A DNA stretch of 64,000 bases from JBMYRH01 sp049602155 (GTDB lineage: Bacteria; Myxococcota_A; UBA9042; PHBI01; JBMYRH01), in NCBI GenBank assembly GCA_049602155.1, contig JBMYRH010000004.1, positions 186,001-250,000 of the forward strand, read 5' to 3'. The notes beneath the pieces are model-generated. The model did not search any database and had not been told where the DNA came from. It saw only the letters and a list, made by a program, of their open reading frames with translations. Below are positions 27,901 to 36,191 of the stretch, one piece after another (position 1 is the stretch's first letter; every line of letters begins with the position of its first letter). A program made the position numbers and the translations under genes.

Positions 27901-28047
27901 GCTCTGGCCCTCGCGGAGCACCTCGCAGATCAAAACGATGATGACCTCAAAGCGGCGCTCGAAGACGCCAAAGAGGCTGTCCGCGGCTTTGAGAGTGGCC
28001 GACTCAGGATCCGCTTCGATGCGCTCCGAGAGCGCTGCGACGCTTAG
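24946..28047 (+). CDS. zinc-ribbon/degenerate cyclase/STAND ATPase-like/TPR protein
   Basis: 1033 residues, GTG start. Four modules are seen. A Cys ribbon spans residues 3-22 (CDFC, then CGAC). A class III cyclase-like domain spans about 34-200 (GGISTGLLL and DDILVDETTVLHAE match), but the metal-binding Asp residues are absent. A STAND-type NTPase spans about 222-550, opening with GRERELARVQEAF; its P-loop is GTRGSGRGR (252-260), lacking the Lys, and its Walker B is weak (LVLAVHDLSNAG). TPR-like helices fill the rest. Family members are signal-dependent regulators; this copy looks catalytically dead in the cyclase and perhaps in ATP binding. It stands alone, and its stop is interleaved with the next convergent gene. 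Confidence 0.75.
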   Translation: MRCDFCQSSRPDGEPVCGACVCPPSSGLWTLRPTTVVHFVLPHLDGIDHEVREEIVNAVTAAFIEHGATVTSEPDTASGLAAFRGRGPGDDAITAALACCAEAAEMLRLEPDATWEQSGAILELRGGISTGLLLVNEDGEPAPAAGGMPVVVARRLSKAAGPDDILVDETTVLHAESAAPFVTVSPVSAGNIRLPAWRLDPAALPRRIHAGRLLSQRSQRALIGRERELARVQEAFENGIESGRLQRVAIVGTRGSGRGRFIDEASHRVQAAWKNATTTRATIRGRDEMTVPFELRRELVTSLLNSTSTAQEAEAQLTETLALLSPFEAALDDRFVRDRLAMVAGITDMHSEEPTDPDHASEATYVAVAALMRAAAQRGGLVLAVHDLSNAGPDHRRQLLRLLEGLRELPVLVLFATAPGHVPSKDWTLADIDDHEVELAPLTLQSGTHLLDQLLGRPDSLDPDLCKALVDHADGLPLVLEQLLAALGDSHELRQDPQTARWHIESSAVIEALPRKLADLFSSRLDRVDEDELTTLRRAAVVGSVFWRGLVEDLGTRNASAVFRRLEDRGFIRKLAGDTIAGEQAYGFTHPNLRPLLIERTNLDDASSVHARTARWLTTHAGEKDMRWTGAIAWHFRCGGETDQSASYDMQAGRWAHDAGDLGLAIEHFERAHRDSASRESQMEALLAQGEALLLARRPAEAHPLLDEAAAWIDEQGDPVLILRCLGARVYASSAAVDLDTTQELLERALPLASSLGDTQSEAQLLLEQARTLLGRGHHDEALSTLEDAQPRAEASGDALIQARLLLQRGRLLMHMGQLSSARATLDQVAEQGVALHHEVLYELAREGKAWVALAQGEVEEGAELFTDGARVFRRLGSPRPALRCALGLAHVAASRGEFTDAANQAAAAFDIATERQEPVMEAWALSSIAWIFGEVRRGKHRLKAKDLSEAALRVAKIDLGDQLGRAMNTLNTIGGGPGLYRGHAALALAEHLADQNDDDLKAALEDAKEAVRGFESGRLRIRFDALRERCDA

Positions 28048-29471
28048 CGCGTCGTGAAGCTCCAGCTGGCTTCATAAGGCTGACCGTCGACGCTGCCGAC
28101 GACGTCCACCGTATAGGTGCTCAGCGCGTCCAAAGGTGAAAACGCGTAGATGGACCAGGTAGTCGATAACCAAGCATCATTATCCGGTGTCTGAACCTGA
28201 ACCGGGACACTCCCATCGGGGCCTGTCAGGGTCGCGCTGTCCAAGCTCAAGGCTGTGCCGCTCGCGAAAGAGAGCGTGATGATCGGCCCAGACGGGTACG
28301 ATTCATTGGAGGGTAGAGGGGGCTGCGGCGACTCGGCCCCATTCCAAGACTCATCAACCGAGGTGGCGCCTGGGGCTGGCCATGGCACGCCAAGTTGGCC
28401 AGTGACCTCCCACGTCGTCGCCCCTAAGGCCGCCGGTGCGCCCATGCTGTAGTCAATGACCTCGCACTTCGTGGCCCCCGATGCGATCCCAAACCCCCAG
28501 GAGGCCGTGTTGGGGTGCACAAATGGGATCCGGTGGTAAAGCGTATCCATCCAACCATGGACGGCCCCCGCCGCGGTCCCAGTGAAGGCCATCACCTCAC
28601 CCCAACCCGAGCCCCCTGTGGCACCATGAAACGCCAAGCGCTCTCCAATGCCGGTGCCACTATAGCCCTCCTCCCAGTCTGGATTCTCTTCGTGCGGGTT
28701 CAGCCCCGTGCTCTGATATTTGTCCGCGTGGAGGGCAAAATAATCCGCGTGCGCTTGCGAGGCTGCGTTAAGCGCGTCGTCTTGTCGGGGCATCGGCAGG
28801 CCCGCTTCAATGCGCACCGCCTCAAAGGCTTCCCACGCGCTCAGCTGAGACTCGGTCGCGTCGGGGGCGGGAGCCCCAGGCTCAGCTGTCGACTGATCAG
28901 TCACCGCATCGGATGAGGCATTACCGGTCGACTGTTCAGCTTGGTCGCCAACCGGAGAGTCGTTCCCGATAGGTGGCATAGGTATCGAACCTCCGGGCTC
29001 GTCCTTCCAAGTCGCCGTCCAGACCCCGTCGGCCTGGCAAGTGCTCCCATCGAAACAAGCGGCATCCATCATCCAAGTCCCAGTCGCCTCTGTACCGACA
29101 ACAGTGCCCTCGACAAAGACGTCGCCTACGAGCCCAGACAGGGCCCCATCCTGAAAGACGAGCTGCCCGTCTGGTTGACCATCTGGTCGACTCAAGCAGA
29201 GCGCGACAGCGTCATTATCCGGATGAGGCACCCGGCACTCGATGTGGGAAAAACGAAACTCATACGCCAACCCGTCTGCGACACGAAATGACACATCGGT
29301 CCCTAGGTAGAGGCCCTCCGCCGGTCCATCACCAGAGACACACTGCACAGTGCCGTCGATGTCGTAACACGCCGCGTCGTCGCCGCAGCCGCTGAGCGCG
29401 CTCATGGTCCAAAGGATGAGCACCCCATATCGCAGCAGTTCGAGTCTCATAAACGACCGTTCGCGCATCAT
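28044..29471 (-). CDS. lipoprotein with CAP (SCP/PR-1) domain and Ig-like tail
   Basis: 475 residues. The N-terminus carries a lipoprotein signal ending LSGCGDD. After a beta-rich N-terminal module and a low-complexity linker (about 165-205), a CAP domain spans about 210-350: NAASQAHADYFALHA, GIGERLAFHGA, AVHGWMDTLYHRIPFVHPN, and WGFGIASG. A C-terminal Ig-like strand module (ITLSFASGTALSLDSATL to WSFTTR) follows. CAP proteins are secreted and bind lipids or act as effectors; most bacterial ones have unknown targets. ATG 29468 or ATG 29450 are alternative starts within the same signal. Confidence 0.78.
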   Translation of the reverse strand: MMRERSFMRLELLRYGVLILWTMSALSGCGDDAACYDIDGTVQCVSGDGPAEGLYLGTDVSFRVADGLAYEFRFSHIECRVPHPDNDAVALCLSRPDGQPDGQLVFQDGALSGLVGDVFVEGTVVGTEATGTWMMDAACFDGSTCQADGVWTATWKDEPGGSIPMPPIGNDSPVGDQAEQSTGNASSDAVTDQSTAEPGAPAPDATESQLSAWEAFEAVRIEAGLPMPRQDDALNAASQAHADYFALHADKYQSTGLNPHEENPDWEEGYSGTGIGERLAFHGATGGSGWGEVMAFTGTAAGAVHGWMDTLYHRIPFVHPNTASWGFGIASGATKCEVIDYSMGAPAALGATTWEVTGQLGVPWPAPGATSVDESWNGAESPQPPLPSNESYPSGPIITLSFASGTALSLDSATLTGPDGSVPVQVQTPDNDAWLSTTWSIYAFSPLDALSTYTVDVVGSVDGQPYEASWSFTTR

Positions 29472-29560
29472 CCGCCCCCAATTGGCTACTAGTCACACGA
29501 GTGCGAGGCAGATTCTGCCGTCATTCTCACACGTGTACCAGCTTCAGGGCGCCTCGTTCG

Positions 29561-30502
29561 TCAGGTCGAACGATCTCCGAACAGACGCCGTACCCAGCCA
29601 AAGCTCTTCTTCCCCTCGACGGCGACCGATGCATCAAACGCATCACCAAGCTCATGACCGAAGGCAAAGGCATCTGTGGGGCGCTGACCTGGGTCCCGCG
29701 CGAGCGCGCGCCCCACAAAGTCCGCCACGGGCTTCGGTACCTCTGAATCATCGCCCGTCAGCGGGTGCGCTGGGATTGCCGCGGTCCCCATCAGGTACGC
29801 CGTGCACGACTCGGCAGTCGGCCTTGAGAGCCCCAAAACTGAGCGGCCTGACAGCATCTCATAGAGCAGCGCGCCCATTGCGTACACATCCGAGGTGACC
29901 GTCGCACCGCGCCCGTCCGCCTGCTCCGGCGCCATGTACTGGGGTGTGCCAATTGGGCATGCAAGATCATCATCCCACTCGCCGGGCAGCTTGGCGGTAC
30001 CGAAGTCGATGAGCTTCGTGTGAATGCGTTTATCCTTCCCCATCCGCACCATGACGTTTCTTGGGGTCACGTCGCGATGAACCACACCAGCCTCATGCAG
30101 AGGTGCGACGGACCAGGAGAGGGCCTCAGCGATCTCACACGCCTCCCTCCAAGGGATCGTCTCCCGGTGTCGAAGCTCTTCCGCCAAGCTCATGCCCTCT
30201 ACGAACTCCATCGCCTGATAGAAACGACCATCGTGAAGCTCACCTGCACGAAAGATCCGCAAAATGCCGGGGTCCCTAAATTGCCTGGCGATACGCAGCT
30301 CTCTTCGAAATGGATTCGCTGCGCTGGCGCCACCGGAGAGGTCGCGCTCAGCTTGATCGAGCACCTTGAGCGCGAGGAGCCTGTTGTCAGCCTGTGGCTC
30401 CATCGCTTGATAGACGACGCTCGTCGCCCCGCCACCGATCTCCTTGAGGATCACGTAGCCGTCGATAGTTTGACCGATCAGTGCGCTCGAGTTGGGACGC
30501 AT
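29561..30502 (-). CDS. Hanks-type Ser/Thr protein kinase
   Basis: 313 residues from ATG 30502, preceded by AGGAGA; the longer frame upstream lacks kinase sequence and is rejected. All key motifs are intact: glycine loop EIGGGATSVVY, Lys46 in LLALKVLD, catalytic HRDVTPRN (H142-R143-D144), DFG (166-168) and GTPQYMAPEQ. There is no membrane helix or extracellular sensor, so it is a soluble kinase. It diverges from a PilZ-domain gene, sharing a 134-base intergenic region, so second-messenger and phospho-signalling may be linked. Substrates are unknown. Confidence 0.93.
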   Translation of the reverse strand: MRPNSSALIGQTIDGYVILKEIGGGATSVVYQAMEPQADNRLLALKVLDQAERDLSGGASAANPFRRELRIARQFRDPGILRIFRAGELHDGRFYQAMEFVEGMSLAEELRHRETIPWREACEIAEALSWSVAPLHEAGVVHRDVTPRNVMVRMGKDKRIHTKLIDFGTAKLPGEWDDDLACPIGTPQYMAPEQADGRGATVTSDVYAMGALLYEMLSGRSVLGLSRPTAESCTAYLMGTAAIPAHPLTGDDSEVPKPVADFVGRALARDPGQRPTDAFAFGHELGDAFDASVAVEGKKSFGWVRRLFGDRST

Positions 30503-30636
30503 CTCGGATATCTCTCCTACTACAGACCTCGCGCCAACAGCGTGTGTACGACAGCATACCCTCCTCAGCCGCCCTGGGGAACTCGAACGCCCTATCCGGC
30601 TTCCGTTGAGCAGCGGATCGCCGCTATGCTCCCCCC

Positions 30637-31053
30637 ATGCAATCGATCGCAGCCACCCGCGCAGCCCCACGCCATGCGCTCCAGTTATCACTGCGCTTTC
30701 TTCACCAACAGAGACTGCGCTCAGGGATCACTGAGAACGTGAGCGCGACAGGGATGTACCTCCTCGCCTCAAACATCCCTAGCGCGGGTGAATTGCTACA
30801 CATGACATTGCTCCCCTCCCCGACCTCAGGTCAGATCGAGGTCCTCGCAGAGGTTCGTTGGGGTCGCAGCGCTCCGACTTTAGACTTCCCGCAACCCGGG
30901 TTCGGCGTGCAATTCATCGAATTTGTGGCCGCAGAGCAGGATCAAGCTGCGCTCGTCACGCTCCTCGAGAGGCTGAGCATTGCCGGTGCGAGGAGCCAGG
31001 TGCACATCGAGACACGAGACAATTCGCCATTGGCCGTCTACCGCTTCGCCTAG
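30637..31053 (+). CDS. PilZ-domain protein
   Basis: 138 residues. The c-di-GMP-binding signature fits: RxxxR as R8-AAP-R12 and (D/N)xSxxG as N34-V-S36-AT-G39, with a beta-barrel core (LHMTLLPSP, VLAEVRWGR, GFGVQFIEF). Such small PilZ proteins transmit c-di-GMP level to motility, polysaccharide or secretion machinery. It is divergent from the kinase gene and 5 bases upstream of the PTPS-family gene. Confidence 0.85.
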   Translation: MQSIAATRAAPRHALQLSLRFLHQQRLRSGITENVSATGMYLLASNIPSAGELLHMTLLPSPTSGQIEVLAEVRWGRSAPTLDFPQPGFGVQFIEFVAAEQDQAALVTLLERLSIAGARSQVHIETRDNSPLAVYRFA

Positions 31054-31057
31054 CCAA

Positions 31058-31645
31058 GTGGCGACCTCCTCGCCATCTTCTGTGCTTGACCCTCTCGTCG
31101 GCGAGGCGGTAAAGCCACGACAACTCACCCCGAATGAGGTCCCCGTGCGCGAAAGCTACGCCATCCGCGTCTACAAGCAATACTTCAACTTCGGCTCTGC
31201 GCACTTCCTGATCTTCGCAGACGGCACCCGTGAGCCCCTGCACGGCCACAACTACCAGGCCCGTGTAAAAGTAGAGGGTGACCTAGACGCAGGCGATGTG
31301 GTCATCGACTTCATCCCATTCAAGCCGCTGGTCAAAGCGCTCTGTGACGCCTTAGACCACCACACACTCCTCCCTCGGTACAACAAGCACCTTGAGATCA
31401 TCGAGAGCGAGGAGAGCGTCGAAGTGCACCATCGGGATGGGGGACGATTTGTCTTCCCTACCGAGGACGTCTTGATCCTCCCAATCACGAACACCTCGAC
31501 CGAGATGTTGGCGCGCTACCTAGCGACCGCGATCATCGAAGCGCTCCCCAATAAAGTCCCCGAAGCCAAGGTCCACGCCGTCGAGGTCGAGGTCGAAGAG
31601 AGCGGAGGCCAGTGTGGAATCTGCCGCCTCGATATCGAGGGCTGA
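31058..31645 (+). CDS. 6-pyruvoyltetrahydropterin synthase-family enzyme (PTPS-III-like)
   Basis: 195 residues from GTG 31058, which lies 5 bases after the PilZ stop; the exact start is uncertain because no ATG is available. The zinc His triad is present: His49 in GSAHF, and His62/His64 in LHGHNY. The catalytic Cys of QueD and PTPS, normally before HGH, is absent; instead Glu59 gives an E-xx-HGH motif. DHH (100-102) and a C-terminal GTP-cyclohydrolase-like fold complete the domain. The Glu variant is the hallmark of PTPS-III, which can replace the folate enzyme FolB by making 6-hydroxymethyldihydropterin. That assignment is inference; QueD function in queuosine or a salvage role is possible. 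Confidence 0.8.
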   Translation: MATSSPSSVLDPLVGEAVKPRQLTPNEVPVRESYAIRVYKQYFNFGSAHFLIFADGTREPLHGHNYQARVKVEGDLDAGDVVIDFIPFKPLVKALCDALDHHTLLPRYNKHLEIIESEESVEVHHRDGGRFVFPTEDVLILPITNTSTEMLARYLATAIIEALPNKVPEAKVHAVEVEVEESGGQCGICRLDIEG

Positions 31646-31726
31646 GCTCCCACGCAGGGAGCTATTCGCCCCCTATATATGTGATTTTCCCGGACGCTGA
31701 GTCTGCTCCATGGCAGGCTGGCGCTC

Positions 31727-33586
31727 ATGACGCGTTCTGCTCGCCCACTGTCAGCCGGGCTCTTTTGTGGTGCCTTCGCGCTGTATATCGCGACGGCGAC
31801 CTCCGGTGCATTTTGGCTCGACTCGAGTGAACTCGCCGCGGCTGGAGCGACATTGGGCATACCGCACGCGCCCGGACACCCCCTCTACGTCATCTTCGCG
31901 CACGCCGCCTCGCTGCTCCCCATCGGCTCCATCGGCTTTCGCATCGCATTGCTGAGCGCTCTGTGCGGCGCCCTGTCAGTGGTCCTGCTTTATCGGCTGA
32001 CATTGAAGCTCGACCGATGCGCTTCTGATGCTCCGCCAATCGAGGGGATCGCAGTATGCGCAGCGGTGAGCTTCGCCGTGTCCGATGCCCTGTGGTTTCA
32101 ATCGGTTCGTGCAGAGGTCTACACCCTCAACTTAGTGATCGCGCTTGGACTCATGAACCTGGCCGTCGCGTGGGCTCAATCAGAGGACATCCGTCTTCAA
32201 CCTCTGGCCGTAGGGGCCTTTGTGCTTGGCCTCGGCGCCGGTAACCACCACCTCCTCTTACTCGCAGCCTGTCCTGCCCTTGCTGTCTTGCTGCTCAGCA
32301 CATCCGACAAGCGGCGGGCAATCTGGCGCGGGTTACCCATGCTCCTCGGGGCCACCCTGTTCGGGTTATTAATCTATGCACTGCTACCACTCCGCGCGAT
32401 GCACGACCCGGTCGTCAACTACGGCCACCCGGACACGCTGAGCCGGTTCCTCGATGTGGTGATGGCCAAAGTGTTTACAGGCTCGGTCACGGGCACAGCC
32501 CCCCCTGTTGCCGACAACGTTGGGGGCGCCTTGGACATGTTCCTCGGCTCGATCGGCCCTGTGTGGCTCGTCGCGGGGGTCATCGGTGCCCTGCTGCTCA
32601 CGCGCCATAATCGACTTATCGGGGGAGCCCTCTGCCTCGCGATCGTGATGAATTTGGGCACGAAACTATTGATGGTGCTCGACCCTACAAACCCAGACGC
32701 TGCTGGCTATTTCCAGCTCGCGATGGCCCTCACACTCAGCGTCGGCTCAGTGGCCCTCGCGCGCTTGATGCGCGCGGGCTCGGGGGGGCGACTCGCGGCG
32801 ATGGGCACCCTGGTGATTGCGGCGTTGCTCACGGGCATCATCTGGCCGGGCGAGCGCGCGAACCTCTCCACCCTGCGCGGCCCTGAGACAGTCGACACTG
32901 CGCTCCAGCATTCGAGCCCCCCTGGGGCCCTAGTGATGACCTCGTTCTTCGCCCATCACTTCAACAGCCTTTATCAGCGCACGGTGGCCGGATACCGCCC
33001 CGATATCGTCACCGTCCATCAGGGCTTGGAGGACCATATCGACGGTGGCCGCCCCTTCGCTGCGAGTATGAAGCGCAGGGCGCCAGACCTCTCCGAGGTC
33101 CTCGACGCAAAACTGCGAGACGGAGGGTTCCCGACGGCGGCTGTCGCCGCCCTCGCCCAACGTCGACCGGTCCTCCTTGAGCCAACGCTTGGGCTCCCCG
33201 TCGATCCCGAGCGTCTTCGTTACAGAAGCGGGCTCTTCGCTATCGAGGCGCCGAGCGAAGCTGATGTCGAGGCCCAAGAGAGGACACAACACGCACTATT
33301 GACTGCGCTCCCCGAGGAAGCACGCACGCAGCGTGAGACCCTCACCACCCTCGCGATGACCTGGTTACCGACCGTGGTCACGCGGCTGCGGCAGGGCTCA
33401 TCTACAGGCGCCACCCATGCCCTCACCGGGCTCAATGCGCTCAGCCCAGGGAGCCGATGGGTCGCGCTCCTCGAGCCCCCCACGAAGGCACTCCGGGACG
33501 CGGAGCGTCGTGGTGATGCTGGTCAGCTGTCAGAGCTACGCACTCAGCTACGTCAGACAGACTTCACAGGCCTATTCGGCCGCTAG
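31727..33586 (+). CDS. DUF2723 membrane protein (TMEM260/GT117-like)
   Basis: 619 residues, about ten membrane helices in the first 400 residues and a soluble C-terminal domain. The DUF2723 signature is clear: SGAFWLDSSELAAAGATLG followed by IPHAPGHPLYV, with an acidic pair after the first helix. A later VMTSFFAHHFNSLYQ region matches the periplasmic part. The family is related to TMEM260, a protein O-mannosyltransferase, and is presumed a lipid-linked sugar-using glycosyltransferase. Its acceptor is unknown. It ends in a four-base interleave with the convergent FadL gene. Confidence 0.8.
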   Translation: MTRSARPLSAGLFCGAFALYIATATSGAFWLDSSELAAAGATLGIPHAPGHPLYVIFAHAASLLPIGSIGFRIALLSALCGALSVVLLYRLTLKLDRCASDAPPIEGIAVCAAVSFAVSDALWFQSVRAEVYTLNLVIALGLMNLAVAWAQSEDIRLQPLAVGAFVLGLGAGNHHLLLLAACPALAVLLLSTSDKRRAIWRGLPMLLGATLFGLLIYALLPLRAMHDPVVNYGHPDTLSRFLDVVMAKVFTGSVTGTAPPVADNVGGALDMFLGSIGPVWLVAGVIGALLLTRHNRLIGGALCLAIVMNLGTKLLMVLDPTNPDAAGYFQLAMALTLSVGSVALARLMRAGSGGRLAAMGTLVIAALLTGIIWPGERANLSTLRGPETVDTALQHSSPPGALVMTSFFAHHFNSLYQRTVAGYRPDIVTVHQGLEDHIDGGRPFAASMKRRAPDLSEVLDAKLRDGGFPTAAVAALAQRRPVLLEPTLGLPVDPERLRYRSGLFAIEAPSEADVEAQERTQHALLTALPEEARTQRETLTTLAMTWLPTVVTRLRQGSSTGATHALTGLNALSPGSRWVALLEPPTKALRDAERRGDAGQLSELRTQLRQTDFTGLFGR

Positions 33587-34911
33587 TACGCATGGCTTAA
33601 GGCCAACGACACGCTCCACACTTGTCCACCATGGACCAACGAACCGAGCGGATCATCGAGCCCTGTTCGGGACACGACGCGTTCGACGAGGACGAGTGAC
33701 TGCACAGCGACGTCAAGGCTAAGAGGGTGACTGTGGAGGTCGAGCGGATCGAATAACGCAAAGCCTGCCCCGAAGGAGACCACGTGAGCATCATTGTCCA
33801 GATACGTCGTTGGACCGCTCTGAAGGGGAGTCGGCGTCGGTCGAAAGCTGTATCCCGCGCGCAGCTGAAGCCAGGTGAGCGCGCTCCACTCCACCCCGGT
33901 TCGGACCGTCAGAGTGTCGCTGAACCCCAGTTCCATGGGCACTGCGTCGACTGAGACATCTAACGCCTCACCGAGGCCGATTCCCGTCAACAACGGTCCA
34001 CCGATATCTAACCGAAGTTGTGGAGAGGGATCTGGCGCTGCGGACCAAAGCTCCAAGACAGCATCCGCAGTCACCGTGACGTTTGCACTGGAGACCAAAT
34101 AGGACATCCCCAAGGTGAAACGGTGGGGTGCAAATTGAACGGTCTGAGAGACATCAAGCAGCATATCTAGGCTCTCTCCCTCGGAGAGTTGCACTGGGGC
34201 CGAGAGCTTCACTGCGCTCATGCCGCGCCACGTCACGCCGATCGCCATGCCGACCATCGGCCTGATGTGTAGACCCACATTCGGAGAGGCCGTGGGGCGA
34301 ATATCGACGCTGAACTCTCGGGTCCTGAAGTGACCATCCACGATGTCGAGGTCGAGCGTCGCCCCGCCAGATAAATCCGAGAGGATTTGGACCCCAACGC
34401 CCAATGAGAGCCAATCCCACGGCTCGAAGGCCGTGGCCACTAAGAGCATCATTTTGTCATGGAGGTTTTGGTACATGTAGAACTGCGGTGAGAGGCGATC
34501 GACGCCCTGCACCCGCACCAATCGAGCGATAGGGAGGTGGAGCGACACGCCAAACGCGAGCCTATTTTCAAAGACTCCGCCAAGTGGGTACGACCATCCC
34601 ACACTGGTGCCACCACCGAACTCAGGCAGCACTGTCGGGTGCGTGCCGTCTTCTAACGTGGGATCCCGCTCGACAAACAGCGACGGAGCGCGCAGGTGAC
34701 CGACGATCCCAACGTGACCATGCTTACTGACGGTCAACGCAGCGGGGTTGTAGAACGTGGACGCGTAGCCGGTGACCGCAGCCGTCATCGCGCCTCCCAT
34801 CGCCGTGGTCCGCGGAGTAAACCCATACAGGTCGTAGACGCTGGCGCGCACGGACCCATGGGCCACGAAGAGCAGCAGCGCGACGCTCCCCACCCCAAAG
34901 CGCCACTTCAT
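33583..34911 (-). CDS. OmpP1/FadL/TodX-family outer-membrane transport protein
   Basis: 442 residues. ATG 34911 is chosen because it overlaps the upstream stop as ATGA; a GTG at 34920 would add three residues. A signal peptide is followed by YGFTPRTTAMGGAMTAAVTGYASTFYNPAAL, which is the FadL N-terminal hatch pattern (with NPA). The rest is beta-barrel (FGVSLHLPI, LGVGVQILSDLSGGATL, LGMSYLVSS). FadL-type proteins move long-chain fatty acids or other hydrophobic compounds across the outer membrane. It is coupled to a small exported helical protein upstream. Confidence 0.88.
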   Translation of the reverse strand: MKWRFGVGSVALLLFVAHGSVRASVYDLYGFTPRTTAMGGAMTAAVTGYASTFYNPAALTVSKHGHVGIVGHLRAPSLFVERDPTLEDGTHPTVLPEFGGGTSVGWSYPLGGVFENRLAFGVSLHLPIARLVRVQGVDRLSPQFYMYQNLHDKMMLLVATAFEPWDWLSLGVGVQILSDLSGGATLDLDIVDGHFRTREFSVDIRPTASPNVGLHIRPMVGMAIGVTWRGMSAVKLSAPVQLSEGESLDMLLDVSQTVQFAPHRFTLGMSYLVSSANVTVTADAVLELWSAAPDPSPQLRLDIGGPLLTGIGLGEALDVSVDAVPMELGFSDTLTVRTGVEWSALTWLQLRAGYSFRPTPTPLQSGPTTYLDNDAHVVSFGAGFALFDPLDLHSHPLSLDVAVQSLVLVERVVSRTGLDDPLGSLVHGGQVWSVSLALSHAY

Positions 34912-36035
34912 AGTCCACACGAGCGCGTCGACATCGCCCTGAGCACATCACGCAAAGGGAGCAAGACGCCAGTGTCAAAGAGCAGCGTCATATCCGAGAG
35001 GATCCCATCCACCCTGTCCGGCGCGATGAGGGCTGCCATCAACATCGCCATGGTGCTCCTCGACGGTGCGTCCTCGATGAAAGTCGCGAGCACCGACAAC
35101 ACCGCCTCGCTCAAAGCCGGTGGGAGCAGCACCTCCCCTGAGTTCCCCGCCAGCCTAGAGAAGGAGCCCTCAGGGGGTTGCGTGAGGAGGTCGTAGAGCA
35201 CACCAGAGCTCGTCAGCTCAGGATCGACGTCGACCACACATCCCAACAAAGACTGCAACGCTACGAGGTGAGGACCCGGGACCAGGAAGGACTCCAGCGC
35301 GCTGATCAACGCGGACCAAGGTGGTGCCTCAGTGTCGAGGATGAGCCCCAAAAGACCGGTCCAATCGCGGACATCAAAGTCTGGACGGAGGGCGGTCTCC
35401 AAGAGGTTCCGCACCAACTCCCGAAGCCCTGAGTGGGGATCGTCATCAGGGGCCTCCAAGTCATCGAGGAGCTGCTTTACATCGAGTCCAGGGTCGGAAG
35501 CTGCACCCAAGAGCGCCCACAGGAGCGCCTCATCGGCCAGCAACTCAGATGCCATGTAGGAGAGGGTATCGCCCTCACACGCCGTTGAGTCTAGGGCGAC
35601 AGAGAGGTGCGCAATAGTCGTCAAATAGGGAGCATTTGGGCCCTCCCGGTGAACCCATCGCGAGAGGTTCGCAAGCCCCTCCTCAACTTCGCGCACGGTG
35701 TCGTCATCCACAGCCTGCCCCGGCCGAGCCCCCTCGCCCTCAAAGTCGAGCGAACCGGCGAGGGTGAACAGCAGCGCGACGGTCGCCTCGCGGTCGACAT
35801 CGGACAGATCGCTAGATAGCACCTCATTCAGGTGCGGAAGTCGCCCCTCTGAGGCCAGCCCAAGCAGAGGCTCAAGGTGCGCATCGATATCCGGGCACAC
35901 CTCTGCCGAAGGAGTGAAGGGCGCATCGAGGCCTTCAGCACCGCAATGCCCCAAGGCCCACCCTAGGATGAGGAGGCCAAAGGCGGTGAAGCTAGCCCTC
36001 AGTCTCGGAGGCCGAAATGAGCGTTCCGCATTCAT
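34908..36035 (-). CDS. exported helical protein of unknown function
   Basis: 375 residues; ATG 36035 is used (a GTG at 36038 is adjacent). An N-terminal hydrophobic signal (about residues 12-30) with a Cys near its end (GHCGAE) may mark a lipoprotein, though the lipobox is non-canonical. The mature part is acidic, Leu-rich and almost entirely helical, without obvious motifs. Its stop overlaps the FadL start by four bases, so the two are made together and this protein may act with the FadL-type pore. No family is recognised. Confidence 0.7.
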   Translation of the reverse strand: MNAERSFRPPRLRASFTAFGLLILGWALGHCGAEGLDAPFTPSAEVCPDIDAHLEPLLGLASEGRLPHLNEVLSSDLSDVDREATVALLFTLAGSLDFEGEGARPGQAVDDDTVREVEEGLANLSRWVHREGPNAPYLTTIAHLSVALDSTACEGDTLSYMASELLADEALLWALLGAASDPGLDVKQLLDDLEAPDDDPHSGLRELVRNLLETALRPDFDVRDWTGLLGLILDTEAPPWSALISALESFLVPGPHLVALQSLLGCVVDVDPELTSSGVLYDLLTQPPEGSFSRLAGNSGEVLLPPALSEAVLSVLATFIEDAPSRSTMAMLMAALIAPDRVDGILSDMTLLFDTGVLLPLRDVLRAMSTRSCGL

Positions 36036-36166
36036 CACCGATGCATCGTCTCAGGCGGCTAAGCGCTTTACAACCAAGTCCCCTCGTGCGAGGTGAGCGC
36101 ACTTTTTGCGCACTCCGATACCTCCATCCACGAGAGATCAAGGGGTTACAGCCCACGGTCCAATCG

Positions 36167-36182
36167 TGGCACGCCCTGTGCA
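36167..36182 (+). promoter_or_regulatory. candidate sigma-54 promoter
   Basis: TGGCACG-N4-GTGCA with exact GG-N10-GC spacing matches the -24/-12 consensus TGGCACG-N4-TTGCW except one base. Two direct GCGCACT repeats, 11 bases apart, lie at 36097-36114 and could be an activator site. The predicted start is about 36192. Confidence 0.55.
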
Positions 36183-36191
36183 AGGTGTTAG

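Noticed and set aside
30503..30691. 63-codon extension in front of the kinase
   Set aside because: Overlaps the divergent PilZ gene, no homology; ATG 30502 has its own ribosome site.
31645..31663. Hairpin AGCTCCC/GGGAGCT after the PTPS gene
   Set aside because: No T tract follows; at most a weak pause or Rho-dependent end.
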